Positions 1-9,239 of a DNA stretch of 64,000 nt are shown here, in pieces. The notes beneath the pieces are model-generated. The model was not told the origin of the DNA and made no database searches. It saw only the letters and a program-made list of their open reading frames with translations. The DNA lies in the NCBI RefSeq assembly GCF_020564935.1, contig NZ_JAJCXB010000018.1:1-64000 (forward strand). The letters are read 5' to 3'. Each line of letters opens with the position of its first letter. Positions within the stretch are counted from its first letter, which is position 1. The translations under genes were made by a program, and so were the position numbers. The stretch is from Streptomyces pinistramenti. Lineage in GTDB: Bacteria; Actinomycetota; Actinomycetes; Streptomycetales; Streptomycetaceae.

Positions 1-2434
1 GTGTGGTGCGCGGGTGTTGGTTGCGGGCTGCCCAGGCGGCGAGCGCGGCCTGGGTGCGGCGTTCGGCGGGGGTGGTGGGGACGGTTGGGGTGGTGGGGAG
101 TGCGGAGGCTTCGGGGTGGTGCGGGGTGGCCGGGGCGGGGGTGGCGGTGGTGAGGGTCAGACCGCGTTGTTCGGCGTAGCCGGCCAACGCCTCGTCCAGG
201 GCTGCCAGTTCGCGCAGTGCGGTGTGCAGCCGGTGGGCGCGGGGGCCCGGCGGGGCCTGGAGGACGGTTTCGAGTTCGCGGATGAGGGGGCTGACGCGGA
301 CCCAGGTGCCGGCCGGGTCGCCGCCTGCGGCGTGCCGGTCGAGCGTGTGCAGGGATTCCACGAAGGTGGCGGTGATGCGGGCGACGCGCTCGCCGAGGTG
401 CGGGGCGAGGTCGATGTCGATGTCGGCGGCCGCGGCGAGGGCGCGGGCGTGACCGGTGGCGTTGGCGAGCAGCGCGAGGCGGTTCTCGGCGCCGCGGCCG
501 CGGATGCCCATCGGCATCCGGACCAGCGGGCGGAGCACGCCGCGTACTTGGAAGAGGGCCGCGTCGACGCCGCGGGCCGCGCCGCGCAGCCGTACCGGCG
601 CCTCCGGGTTCTCCCAGCGCAGCACGATCTGGGAGATCAGGTGCTCCAGCGCCGAGACGTAGCCGCGTTCGGCCTCCTGGGCGATCTTCCGGCTGGATAC
701 GGGGAAGATCAGCGCGGCGCAGGCGGTGGCGATGAGGATGCCGAGGGCGTTGTCCAGCAGGCGTTCGGCGAGCAGGTGGTCCATGCCGCTGTACGGGGTG
801 GTCATGCCGTAGAGCTGGGTGAGGGCGGTGACCAGGCCGACGACCCAGTAGGCGTACCGGCGTTGCATGCCCCAGGCGCCGATGGCCAGTCCGGCGACGA
901 TGACCGCGAGCGTCCAGTAGATGTGGCCGCGGCCGATGACGTGGAGCAGGACGATGCCGATGACGGCGCCGGCGATGGTGCCTGCCATCCGGTGGGCGAG
1001 TTTGCGCAGCCGTTCGTGGGTGGTGTTGGTGCCGAACAGGGTGATCATGACGCCGACCAGGCCCCAGTAGAAGCGCTGGGGGTCGATGGCGTCGGAGATC
1101 GGGCAGACGAGGGCGGCGGCGACCGCGGCGTGCAGCGGGACGCGCAGGTAGGGGATGGCGCGCCGCCAGCCCTGGACGTCCTGGGCCGCGGCGAGGCGCC
1201 GGGCGACGGCTCCGGTGCCGGCCGGCCGGTTCTGTTCCAGCGCGACGGTGGGCTGGAACGGGACCTTGGCGCGTGCGGTGGGCGCGTTCCAGCCGAGGTC
1301 GAGCCAGTGGGCGAGGGAGTCGGCGAGCGAGTCCAGGAGGTGGCCGACGCGGCGGGCGAGGGCGGCGGCCTCCGCTTCGGCCGGTCCTGCGTGCGTGTCC
1401 TGGAGGACGAATCCGGCCTGCTGCTGGATGAGTTGGGCGGCGGGGCGCAGTGCGTCGGCCCGGCCGAGCGGGGTGTCGCGGGCGATGACGAGGCCGACGA
1501 CCATGGCCTCCCGCAGGTGTGCGGGCACCTGGAGGCGGGTGAGCTGCTGGACGGCCTGGCCGATGCCGCGGAGGGCGAGTTCGGCGTCGAAGAGGTGCTG
1601 GTGGAGCAGTTCGGCGGTGTCGGGGTCGGCGGCGACCTCGGGCTGGGCGAGCCGGCCGTCGATGGTGACCGTGGTGACGTTGAGCCGTCGCAGGCTGCGT
1701 CGCATGCGGGTGATGGCGATCTGGTGGTCGGCGTCCGGGTCGAGGGCCGCGGTGGCGGCGTCGGCGACCCGGCGCGCTTCGACGACGAAGGCGCGCTGGG
1801 TGCGCAGCAGGTCCTCGCGGGGCATCGGGTAGCAGAAGACCAGGCGGGCGACGAGGACCGCGGCGGCGGACACCAGGGCGACGACGAAGAGTTCGCCGCA
1901 GAGGTCGAGCGGGATGTTCGCCATCATGCCGACCATGAAGGCGTTGAAGATCATCATGCCGGTGAGCAGGGCGAGGGCGCCGAAGCGTGCGAGGAAGAAC
2001 GCCACTGCCAACGCCGCGACCATGAGGCCGAGTTCGAGCACCCGGTCGTGGTGCAGCCAGGCGGAGAGCGGCAGCACGGCGGAGTACGGGACCGGCATCC
2101 ACAGGAGGGCGCGGGCCAGCCGGAACGGGGTGTTCTCGGCGACCATGAAGGCGCTCATCATGCCCATCATGCCGCCGACCATCATGCCGAGCATGGCGGG
2201 CAGGCCGAGCGCGACGGACATCCCGTAGCCGACCGCGAGCGCGGTGATCATGGAGACCAAGGAACGCCAGCCGGCCTGGAGTTGGCCGAGCCCGGGGTCG
2301 GCGGCGAGCACCCAGTCCCACCAGCGTCTCGGCCCGCCGACGCGGTGCGGGGCGACGGCGCCCGTGCGGGTCTGCTCCCCCGGTGCGGTATCGGCGGCCG
2401 GGTCCTGGGTCTCGGTGGTGGCTGGGGTGGTCAA
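1..2434 (-). CDS. FUSC-family aromatic acid/efflux membrane protein (C-terminus cut by window edge)
   Basis: About 811 residues are visible and the frame is still open at the window edge. The protein has two clusters of membrane helices, one near residues 60-150 and one starting with FYWGLVGVMITLFGTNTTHE, each followed by a long soluble stretch. This is the layout of the fusaric acid resistance/AaeB/YccS family of proton-driven exporters. The first helix cluster is unusually Met-rich (residues about 81-97). The best start is TTG at 2434, preceded by GGAGG at 4 nt and overlapping the stop of the upstream marR gene, so translation is probably coupled. The MarR neighbour is the likely repressor. 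The substrate cannot be told from sequence. Confidence 0.85.
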   Translation of the reverse strand, partial: MTTPATTETQDPAADTAPGEQTRTGAVAPHRVGGPRRWWDWVLAADPGLGQLQAGWRSLVSMITALAVGYGMSVALGLPAMLGMMVGGMMGMMSAFMVAENTPFRLARALLWMPVPYSAVLPLSAWLHHDRVLELGLMVAALAVAFFLARFGALALLTGMMIFNAFMVGMMANIPLDLCGELFVVALVSAAAVLVARLVFCYPMPREDLLRTQRAFVVEARRVADAATAALDPDADHQIAITRMRRSLRRLNVTTVTIDGRLAQPEVAADPDTAELLHQHLFDAELALRGIGQAVQQLTRLQVPAHLREAMVVGLVIARDTPLGRADALRPAAQLIQQQAGFVLQDTHAGPAEAEAAALARRVGHLLDSLADSLAHWLDLGWNAPTARAKVPFQPTVALEQNRPAGTGAVARRLAAAQDVQGWRRAIPYLRVPLHAAVAAALVCPISDAIDPQRFYWGLVGVMITLFGTNTTHERLRKLAHRMAGTIAGAVIGIVLLHVIGRGHIYWTLAVIVAGLAIGAWGMQRRYAYWVVGLVTALTQLYGMTTPYSGMDHLLAERLLDNALGILIATACAALIFPVSSRKIAQEAERGYVSALEHLISQIVLRWENPEAPVRLRGAARGVDAALFQVRGVLRPLVRMPMGIRGRGAENRLALLANATGHARALAAAADIDIDLAPHLGERVARITATFVESLHTLDRHAAGGDPAGTWVRVSPLIRELETVLQAPPGPRAHRLHTALRELAALDEALAGYAEQRGLTLTTATPAPATPHHPEASALPTTPTVPTTPAERRTQAALAAWAARNQHPRTT

Positions 2435-2889
2435 CTGACCTCCGGTTCGATGGCGTGCAGCAGGAGCGATACGGCGTCGCGGGCCTCGCCCGCTGTGCGT
2501 TCGGGATCGTCGACGTTGGCGCGGAGCCCTTCGAGCAGCGCGGCGGCCATCCGCTGCCGTGCCCGCTCCAGCAGGTCGCGGCCGTCGGGTGTGAGCGAGG
2601 TTTCGATGGCGCGCCGGTCGCGGGAGCAGCGGGTCCGTTCGACGAGGCCGCGTTCCTGGAGCTCTTGGAGCACGACGGTGACCCGGGGCTGGGTGAGGCC
2701 GGTGTACGTGGCGAGTTCGGTGACCCGGCGCGGGCCGTCGCCCAGCGCGTCCAGTACGGAGACGTGCCCGCGCGGCAGTCCGAAGTCACCGACCCGGAAG
2801 AGCGCCTGGGAGAGCCTGCCGATGCCCCGGAGGAGTCCGCGGGCGGCGTGTTCGATGCGCTGCTCGTCGGATGTCGACGATAGATGCAT
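2431..2889 (-). CDS. MarR-family transcriptional regulator
   Basis: A 152-residue winged-helix protein with the MarR layout: an N-terminal dimerisation helix, a recognition segment TGLTQPRVTVVLQELQERGL around residues 62-81, and a wing SRDRRAIETSLTPDGRDLL. Its stop codon overlaps the TTG start of the FUSC exporter, so the two form an operon in which it probably represses itself and the exporter until a ligand, such as a phenolic acid, binds. An AT-rich imperfect inverted repeat covers its own start codon and the bases just upstream, where an autorepressor would bind. The ligand is unknown. Confidence 0.88.
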   Translation of the reverse strand: MHLSSTSDEQRIEHAARGLLRGIGRLSQALFRVGDFGLPRGHVSVLDALGDGPRRVTELATYTGLTQPRVTVVLQELQERGLVERTRCSRDRRAIETSLTPDGRDLLERARQRMAAALLEGLRANVDDPERTAGEARDAVSLLLHAIEPEVS

Positions 2890-2905
2890 ATCGCAATTAT
2901 ATATC
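2883..2905. promoter_or_regulatory. Putative MarR operator over the marR start codon
   Basis: Arms GATGCATA and TATATATC (rc GATATATA) match at 6 of 8 positions around a 7-nt spacer. The segment is strikingly AT-rich for this genome and includes the marR start codon at 2887-2889. The position fits autorepression; binding is inferred. Confidence 0.45.
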
Positions 2906-3004
2906 AGGCGGGGGTGGCGCCCGGGGCCGGGGCGGCCGGCGGACGCGGGCCGGGCAGGCGCGAGGGGCGCGCGCCTGCCCGGCGGTCCGTGGGGTGCGGG
3001 CGCG

Positions 3005-4330
3005 TCAGCCGGCGAGATGCCAGGTCAGCGAGGTGGACAGTCGTTGCCGCAGCGACGGGTCGCGGACCGCGGCCGTCGGGTCGGTGGCCCTGGCCGTGAC
3101 GGTGTGGGTGCGGCCGTCGACGGGGACGCCGAGCGTGTGCGGGCCGACGGTTGTCCTGCCGCGCGCGAGGGCCGCCTCGTGGCCGTCGACGTACCAGGTC
3201 AGCTTCGTGTGCGCGGCGGGTGTGACGTGCAGGGTCGTCCCGCGGGCCAGGGTGCGGCCGGTGGCGTCCTGGCTGGTCAGAGCGCTCGCGTGGCGGTAGA
3301 AGCCGGCGATCATGGCCTCCCGTCCCGGGAGGTTGAATTCACGGCCGAGCGTGCGCATGATCGAGTTCTCGGTGGGGCGGTTGAGGCCGAACCGGTAGTA
3401 GCCGCCGCCCTCGTACGCGCCGACCGTGCCGCCGTCGGGCGACTGCCGGCCGATCCAGCGGTACCACTTCTGCTGACGGGCCGTCATATCGTCGGCGGTC
3501 AGGGTGGTGAGGTTGGCATCGGCGGGCTCGGGGCCCGTGTACGTCCCCGGCTGGCCGTAGTCGTATTCGTCGGCGAGCTTGCCGAGCGAGTGGCCACTCT
3601 CGTGCACCGCGATCTGGTCGGACTGGCCGTTGTCGGCGGACGCGGTGGCGATACCGTCGTAACCGACCTGCGAGGAAACGTCGTTGTAGCCCGCGCCGCC
3701 GTACTTGGCGGAGTGCGACAGCACGACGACGAGGTCGGCGGCCGGGGCCTTGGCGGCGTACGACTCGACCTTGTTGGTGTCGACGCAGAGCAGCCGCTCG
3801 GTGCCGCTGCAGAAGAACGCGGAGCCGAGTGCGGTGTCGCGGACCACGTCCTGGGTGGGGTCGCCGGAGACGCCGGAGTCGTGGGAGACGGCGTCGACGG
3901 CCCAGACGTTGAACAGGCCGGTGTACGAGGCGTACGGCTCGACCGCGGTCATCTTGGCCCACTTGGCGCGGACGGCGGCGTGGAAGTCCTCCTGCTGCGC
4001 CGCGGTGTAGCCGTCGCCGATGAAGACGACGTCGAGCTTGGAGCCGATGTCGCCGTTCTGCACGATCGGCGTGACGTCACCGTCGGCGGCGATGGCGGTC
4101 CGGTCGGCCCGGGACAGCGGCGGCGGGGCCGGGACGGTGGTGTGCCGGGGGTGGCCGTCGGGTCCGGGGAAGTACTCGACGGGTTGGCTGGACGGGTCGG
4201 ACGGGGGCGGGGCGGGGGCGGCGCCCTGTGCGGGGCCAGCGGCGGTCATGGCCAGGGCGGCGGCGAGCGCCGCGGCAGCGGCCGCGGCCCGCAGGGGTAT
4301 GGAGAAACGGACGGAGCTGCGTCTGCGCAT
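3005..4330 (-). CDS. Secreted M64-family (IgA-peptidase-like) zinc metalloprotease
   Basis: A 441-residue secreted protein. An Arg-rich N-terminus and an Ala-rich hydrophobic core (about residues 13-36, ending AQGA) form a signal peptide. The zinc motif HESGHSLG (H243, E244, H247), followed by LADEYDYG, is the M64 signature in which the third ligand lies in the ADEY region. The C-terminal 100 residues look like an Ig/FN3-like beta domain (TLHVTPAAHTKLTWYVDG). It probably cleaves extracellular proteins for nutrition or development; IgA cleavage should not be assumed. It is monocistronic, with a plausible -10 TACATT at 4407-4402 on its strand. Confidence 0.86.
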   Translation of the reverse strand: MRRRSSVRFSIPLRAAAAAAALAAALAMTAAGPAQGAAPAPPPSDPSSQPVEYFPGPDGHPRHTTVPAPPPLSRADRTAIAADGDVTPIVQNGDIGSKLDVVFIGDGYTAAQQEDFHAAVRAKWAKMTAVEPYASYTGLFNVWAVDAVSHDSGVSGDPTQDVVRDTALGSAFFCSGTERLLCVDTNKVESYAAKAPAADLVVVLSHSAKYGGAGYNDVSSQVGYDGIATASADNGQSDQIAVHESGHSLGKLADEYDYGQPGTYTGPEPADANLTTLTADDMTARQQKWYRWIGRQSPDGGTVGAYEGGGYYRFGLNRPTENSIMRTLGREFNLPGREAMIAGFYRHASALTSQDATGRTLARGTTLHVTPAAHTKLTWYVDGHEAALARGRTTVGPHTLGVPVDGRTHTVTARATDPTAAVRDPSLRQRLSTSLTWHLAG

Positions 4331-4579
4331 GTGGGGGTCCTCCCGAAGCCCGCCGCGAAGACGGCGGGTTGAGCGGTGCTCGGCCGGAATCGGCGCGGCT
4401 CAATGTAAGGGCTCGGGGGACGCCGGGCAACGGGGTCGTGGTCCAAGTGGCGTGCGGTAAGGGCGACTTCGGGGCAGATGTGCCGGGCGCCCGGTACGCG
4501 AAGACCGGGCACGCGGCGGTCGGCCGGGTGCCCGGTCAGGGGTGGGGTGCGGGCGGCGGGGTGCGGCCGCCGGTCGCCG

Positions 4580-5866
4580 TCAGCCGTCGAGGTGGACCGG
4601 CAGGGAGTCGATGCCGTAAACGATGGACAGCTTGCGGAATGTCAGCTCCTCCGGTCCGGCGGCGAGACGCATGGTGGGGAACCTGCGGACGAGTGCGGGG
4701 TAGGCGGCGCGGAGTTCCATCCGGGCCAGTTCCGCGCCGACGCAGCGGTGGATTCCGTAGCCGAAGGCCAGGTGGGAGGGGACGTTACGGGTGGGGTCGA
4801 ACTGCTCCATCTCCGGGCCGAGCTTGCCGTCCCGGTCCGCGCCGCTCAGCGAGCACAGCACCACGTCGCCGGAGGCGATCTGCACGCCGCCGATTTCCAG
4901 GTCCTCACGGGCGAAGCGCGGGAAGGCAACCTGCACCACGGTGAGGTAGCGCAGCAGTTCCTCCACATAGCGGTCGACGGATTCGTCACCGTCCTTGAGG
5001 GCTGCGAAATGCTCCGGGTCCTGGAGGAGGACCAGGGCGCCGAGCGCCAGCATGCTCGCAGTGGTTTCGAAGCCGCCGGTCAGCACGCCGTCGGCGAGCC
5101 CCGCCAGTTCCTCGTCGCTGACCGAGTCGCCGTGTTCCTTGACGATCATGCCGAGCAGTCCGTCGCCGGGATCCTGACGCTGCTTCTTGACGACGTCCCG
5201 GAAATAAGAAAGAGACTCCGATATGGCGCCGAAGGAGGCATTCGCCCCGCTGAAAAGATCGAAACGGGCGGCACTGAGGCGCTCGAAATCCGCACGGTCC
5301 TCATAAGGCACGCCGAGCAGTTCACAAATAACCAGCGACGGAATGGGCAGCGCGAAGTGGTGAACGATATCGACCGGTTCGCCGTTCTTGCCTGCCCGTT
5401 CCATGGCATCCAGCCGCTCCTCCACGATCTCGTGGATACGCGGCGTCAGCCGGCCGAGGCGGCGCATGGTGAATTCCGGGGTGAGCAGCCGGCGGAGCCG
5501 GGTGTGCACGGGCGGATCGGCGAATCCGAGACCGCCGGGGTTCTGCTCCGCGCCCGCGCCGGCCTTGCCGACGAGGTTGGTGAAGTCCGAGCTGAAGGCG
5601 TTGGCCTTGCCGAGTACCGCCTTGACCTCGTCATAGCCGGTGACCAGCCAGACGTTCGCGGCTATCGGCACCGGAAGCTTCGTGACGGGCTCCTTCTCCC
5701 GGACGGCGCCGAGGTCGTTCACGGGATCGAGTCCGTCACGCCGCAAGGGCATCAGGACAGACTCGGGCAAGAAGGACATTCGAGACAGATCGAAGCCCTT
5801 CTTTCGCGTTCTCGCCAGATACAGGCGGCCGGCCCAGGCGATGATCCGGGAACGGAGAGTCGTCAT
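4580..5866 (-). CDS. Cytochrome P450
   Basis: A 428-residue class I bacterial P450. The heme-binding loop is FGYGIHRCVG with the thiolate ligand Cys375. The K-helix ExxR is E303-R306. The I-helix motif is GGFETT (264-269), with Gly in place of the usual Ala and Glu-Thr kept for proton delivery. There is no ferredoxin or reductase gene beside it, so electrons must come from elsewhere. The middle of the gene (about 5180-5400) uses many A/T-ending codons, unlike its neighbours. The substrate is not predictable. It is a stand-alone gene with no obvious biosynthetic cluster. Confidence 0.93.
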   Translation of the reverse strand: MTTLRSRIIAWAGRLYLARTRKKGFDLSRMSFLPESVLMPLRRDGLDPVNDLGAVREKEPVTKLPVPIAANVWLVTGYDEVKAVLGKANAFSSDFTNLVGKAGAGAEQNPGGLGFADPPVHTRLRRLLTPEFTMRRLGRLTPRIHEIVEERLDAMERAGKNGEPVDIVHHFALPIPSLVICELLGVPYEDRADFERLSAARFDLFSGANASFGAISESLSYFRDVVKKQRQDPGDGLLGMIVKEHGDSVSDEELAGLADGVLTGGFETTASMLALGALVLLQDPEHFAALKDGDESVDRYVEELLRYLTVVQVAFPRFAREDLEIGGVQIASGDVVLCSLSGADRDGKLGPEMEQFDPTRNVPSHLAFGYGIHRCVGAELARMELRAAYPALVRRFPTMRLAAGPEELTFRKLSIVYGIDSLPVHLDG

Positions 5867-6315
5867 GACGCTAATACTGCCTTTCGTCGAGGGGGACGGT
5901 CATCCGCACTCGGCGGCCCGAAGGGGCCGAGGAAGCACGGGGCGCCCGCTCGGCGTGCACGGATGTGTTGTACGCCATAGCCCCTCGCTTGCGGTGGTCA
6001 CGGGCCGGTCCGCGACCTCAACCGGTGTGCCCGGTCGCCCGCATCCAGCGTGACGAGCTCGGCCCCTGTCCTTTCCGACGAGTTTACAAACTGCCCTTGC
6101 CGACGCCGAGTGAACAACCCCGGAGAACGTCAGGGAAGTCCCGGGGATTTCCCTTACACGCCGCGGGACGCACCCGAACTCCGGCCCCACCGCCCGTAAT
6201 CGCCCGCCATACAGAGAGACACCCGCACTTCCGTCACCACGGCATTCCTGTTCCACGCCGCGGACACCACAGAGCCAGCACTTCCGACATAACACGCATA
6301 AGCCTCACCGCTTGC
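5867..6315. other. Intergenic region between P450 and rodA-like gene
   Basis: This 450-base divergent intergenic stretch holds the P450 upstream region, where AGTATT lies 6 nt before its ATG, and the rodA-like promoter at the right end. Open frames here have no coding bias or recognisable product. I see no RNA gene or repeat. Confidence 0.5.
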
Positions 6316-6321
6316 TACGTT
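6316..6321 (+). promoter_or_regulatory. Leaderless -10 box for the rodA-like gene
   Basis: TACGTT ends 7 nt before the ATG at 6329. There is no usable ribosome site at normal distance, so transcription probably starts at or next to the start codon. Confidence 0.5.
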
Positions 6322-6328
6322 GCGGAGC

Positions 6329-7753
6329 ATGACGGCAACGGCACCGACTCCGGCCCCGGCACCGGCCGCCGGCACCCCAGCGGCACCGGACGCGCCCCCG
6401 CCCCTCCCGCTGCTCCCCCGGCGCCGCGGAACCGAACTGGTCCTGCTCCTGGCCGCCGTCGGAATCAGCGTCTGCGGCTACGCCGTCGTCGGTCTTGCCA
6501 CCCGGCACGCCGTCCCCGCAGGCGCCGCACGCTACGGCGCCGGCCTCGGCGCCCTCGCCCTCCTGGCCCACCTGGCCGTCCGCCTCCGCGCACCGCACGC
6601 CGACCCGCTGCTGCTGCCCATCGCCGTCCTGCTCAACGGGCTCGGCCTGGTCCTCATCTTCCGGCTCGACCTGGACACCCCCCACGACCGGGCGGCGCCC
6701 GCGCAGCTGGTCTGGTCGGCGGTCGGCGTCGCGCTCTTCACCGTCACCGTCCTGCTGCTGCGCGACCACCGCAGGCTGCGGCGCCACGCCTCCCGGTGCG
6801 CGGCCCTCGCCCTGCTGCTGATGATCGCGCCGATCCTGTTCCCGGCCGTCAACGGCGCCAAGATCTGGATCCGGGCCGCCGGGTTCTCGATCCAGCCGGG
6901 CGAGTTCGCCAAAGTGCTGCTCACCGTGTTCTTCGCCGCCTATCTGGCCGCCAACCGCAGCGCGCTGGCCCGCACCGGCCGCCTGGCGGGGAAACTGCGC
7001 CTGCCCGCCGGCCGGGTGCTCGGGCCGATCCTGGCGATCTGGCTGGTCAGCGTCCTCGTCCTGATCCTGGAACGCGACCTGGGCACCTCGCTGCTCTTCT
7101 TCGGCATCTTCGTCGTGCTGCTGTACGTGGCCACCGGGCGGACCGGCTGGATCGCGATCGGCCTGCTGCTGGCCGGCGCGGGCGCGGCCGCGGTCGGCGC
7201 CCTGGAACCGCATGTGCACGGCCGGGTCGAGGACTGGCTGCATCCGTTCGCCGGCATCGCCGCGGGCCAGGGCCCCGGGCAGCTCGCGCAGTCGCTGTTC
7301 GCGTTCGGCTCCGGCGGCCTGCTGGGCACCGGCCTGGGCCGCGGCCACTCGTCCCTGATCGGCTTCGCCATGAAGTCCGACTTCATCCTGGCGACGTTCG
7401 GCGAGGAGCTGGGGCTGGCCGGGCTGACCGCCCTGTTCCTGCTCTACGCGCTGTTCATCGCCCGCGGCTTCCGCGCCGGAATCGGCCTGCGCGACCCCTT
7501 CGGCGGGCTGCTCGCCGCCGGGCTCGCCGCGCTCCCCGCCCTCCAGGTCTTCATCATCACCGGCGGCGTGATGGGCCTGATCCCGCTCACCGGGATGGCC
7601 ATGCCGTTCCTCGCACAGGGCGGCTCGTCGGTCGTCACCAACTGGCTGATCGTCGCGCTGCTCATCCGGCTCAGCGACCGCGCCCGCACCCCGCGCCCGG
7701 ACGCGTCGGAAGCGTCGGACACGGCGGACGCGTCACCGGAGACCGGCCGGTGA
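6329..7753 (+). CDS. RodA/FtsW/SpoVE-family SEDS glycosyltransferase
   Basis: A 474-residue polytopic membrane protein with about ten helices, of the SEDS family that polymerises lipid II into peptidoglycan together with a class B PBP. Family marks include NGAKIWIRAAGFSIQPGEFAK in the first half, ERDLGTSLLFFGIFV, and FIITGGVMGLIPLTGMAMPF near the C-terminus. The N-terminal 35 residues are Pro/Ala-rich and cytoplasmic. Its stop overlaps the GTG of the adjoining PBP gene, so the pair is translationally coupled. This looks like an accessory copy, because no cell-division or rod genes (mre, fts) are nearby; a sporulation or stress role is plausible. Confidence 0.9.
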   Translation: MTATAPTPAPAPAAGTPAAPDAPPPLPLLPRRRGTELVLLLAAVGISVCGYAVVGLATRHAVPAGAARYGAGLGALALLAHLAVRLRAPHADPLLLPIAVLLNGLGLVLIFRLDLDTPHDRAAPAQLVWSAVGVALFTVTVLLLRDHRRLRRHASRCAALALLLMIAPILFPAVNGAKIWIRAAGFSIQPGEFAKVLLTVFFAAYLAANRSALARTGRLAGKLRLPAGRVLGPILAIWLVSVLVLILERDLGTSLLFFGIFVVLLYVATGRTGWIAIGLLLAGAGAAAVGALEPHVHGRVEDWLHPFAGIAAGQGPGQLAQSLFAFGSGGLLGTGLGRGHSSLIGFAMKSDFILATFGEELGLAGLTALFLLYALFIARGFRAGIGLRDPFGGLLAAGLAALPALQVFIITGGVMGLIPLTGMAMPFLAQGGSSVVTNWLIVALLIRLSDRARTPRPDASEASDTADASPETGR

Positions 7754-9204
7754 TCCGCTGCACCCGGCACGCCGCCGCTTTCTGCCTCCTGCTGATCGTC
7801 GCGCTGCTGGTCAACGCGACGCGGGTGCAGGTCTTCCTGGGCGGCCGCTATGCCACCGATCCGGCCAACCGCCGTGCGGAGATCGCCCGTTACGAGAAGC
7901 CGCGGGGTGCCGTCCTGGTCGCCGGCCGGCCCGTCACCGGCTCCCGGGACAGCGGCGGCCGGCTGCGCTACGAACGCACCTACACCGACGGGCCGCTGTA
8001 CGCGCCGGTCACCGGCTACTCCTCGCAGACGTACGGCACCTCGCTCATCGAGCGCGCGGCGGACGGCATCCTCTCCGGGGCCGACGAACGACTCGCCGCG
8101 TTCCCCTGGTGGGACGGCCTGAACCGCACCCGCAGGCGGGGCGGCGACATCGCGACCACCATCCAACCCGCCATACAGCGCGCCGCGTTCAAGGGACTCG
8201 GCCGCAAGAAGGGCGCGGTGGCCGCCGTCGAACCGCGCACCGGACGGATCCTCGCGCTGGCCAGCACCCCTTCGTACGATCCGGGCGAGCTGTCGGGCAA
8301 CGGCCGTGCGGTGGAGGCTGCGTGGCGGCGGCTGAACGGGGCCGCGCACCGGCCGATGCTCAACCGCGCGATCCGCGAGACCTATCCGCCCGGCTCGGTC
8401 TTCAAGGTCGTCACCGCGGCGGCCGCGCTGGACGGCGGGGCGGTCAGCGACATCGAGGCCCCCACGGACTCCCCCGACCCCTACCCGCTGCCCGGCACGG
8501 ACACCTGGCTCGGCAACGAGTCCGACGACTGCGAGGACGCCACCCTCACGGACGCCTTCCGGGTCTCCTGCAACACGGTCTTCGCACGGCTGGGTGTCGC
8601 CGTCGGGCAGCCCGCGATGGCCGCCGCGGCACGCCGGTTCGGCTTCAACGAGCCGGGGCTGCGCATCCCTTCATCCGTGGCGACGAGCACCTTCGACACC
8701 CGGATGGACACCGCACAGCTGGCGCTCTCCGCCATCGGCCAGTACAACACCACGGCCACCCCGCTCCAGATGGCGACGGTCGCCGCGGCCGTCGCCAACG
8801 ACGGCGAGCGGATGCCGCCGCACCTCGTCGACAAGGTGACCGACGCCTCCGGCAGCACCCTCGCCACCTGGCCGCGCGCCACGCCGCGCCGCGCGATGAG
8901 CCCGGCCGCCGCGCAGGAGTTGCAGCGGATGATGGTGGACGTGGTCGAGCACGGCAGCGGCCGGCACGCCGCCATCGACGGGGCCACGGTCGGCGGGAAG
9001 ACCGGCACCGCGCAGCACGGCAAGCACAACGAAGGCGTCCCCTACGCCTGGTTCATCTCCTGGGCGAAGGCGGACAACTCCGGCGATCCGGCGGTGGCGG
9101 TCGCCGTGGTCGTCGAGGACGCGGCCGCCGACCGTGCGGAGATCAGCGGCGGCGGCAGCGCGGCGCCCATCGCCCGCGCGGTGATGCGGGCCGCGCTGCG
9201 CTGA
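7750..9204 (+). CDS. Class B penicillin-binding protein (transpeptidase), SEDS partner
   Basis: A 484-residue protein starting at GTG 7750 in a GTGA overlap with the SEDS gene. It has an N-terminal membrane anchor (residues about 8-21), a dimerisation region, then a penicillin-binding transpeptidase domain with all three motifs: S216-VF-K219, SCN (273-275) and KTG (417-419). It cross-links peptidoglycan outside the membrane. It is shorter than PBP2/FtsI proteins and has no PASTA domains, as for the PbpA group of actinobacteria. All catalytic residues are intact, so it should bind beta-lactams. Confidence 0.92.
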   Translation: MIRCTRHAAAFCLLLIVALLVNATRVQVFLGGRYATDPANRRAEIARYEKPRGAVLVAGRPVTGSRDSGGRLRYERTYTDGPLYAPVTGYSSQTYGTSLIERAADGILSGADERLAAFPWWDGLNRTRRRGGDIATTIQPAIQRAAFKGLGRKKGAVAAVEPRTGRILALASTPSYDPGELSGNGRAVEAAWRRLNGAAHRPMLNRAIRETYPPGSVFKVVTAAAALDGGAVSDIEAPTDSPDPYPLPGTDTWLGNESDDCEDATLTDAFRVSCNTVFARLGVAVGQPAMAAAARRFGFNEPGLRIPSSVATSTFDTRMDTAQLALSAIGQYNTTATPLQMATVAAAVANDGERMPPHLVDKVTDASGSTLATWPRATPRRAMSPAAAQELQRMMVDVVEHGSGRHAAIDGATVGGKTGTAQHGKHNEGVPYAWFISWAKADNSGDPAVAVAVVVEDAAADRAEISGGGSAAPIARAVMRAALR

Positions 9205-9227
9205 GGGCCGCCCGCCGGGCCGTCCGC

Positions 9228-9233
9228 GACAAT
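9228..9233 (+). promoter_or_regulatory. Leaderless -10 box for the HD-domain gene
   Basis: GACAAT lies 6 nt before the ATG at 9240, only 24 bases after the PBP stop. This gives the HD gene its own promoter despite the tight spacing. Confidence 0.4.
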
Positions 9234-9239
9234 GGCCGC

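Noticed and set aside
14..4372. A 1450-codon plus-strand frame covering the exporter, MarR and M64 genes
   Set aside because: It runs antisense through three recognisable minus-strand genes and encodes low-complexity Gly/Val/Arg sequence; it is a GC artefact.
5900..6295. A 131-codon minus-strand frame upstream of the P450
   Set aside because: It shows no codon bias, ribosome site or recognisable motif, and is Cys-rich only by chance of frame.
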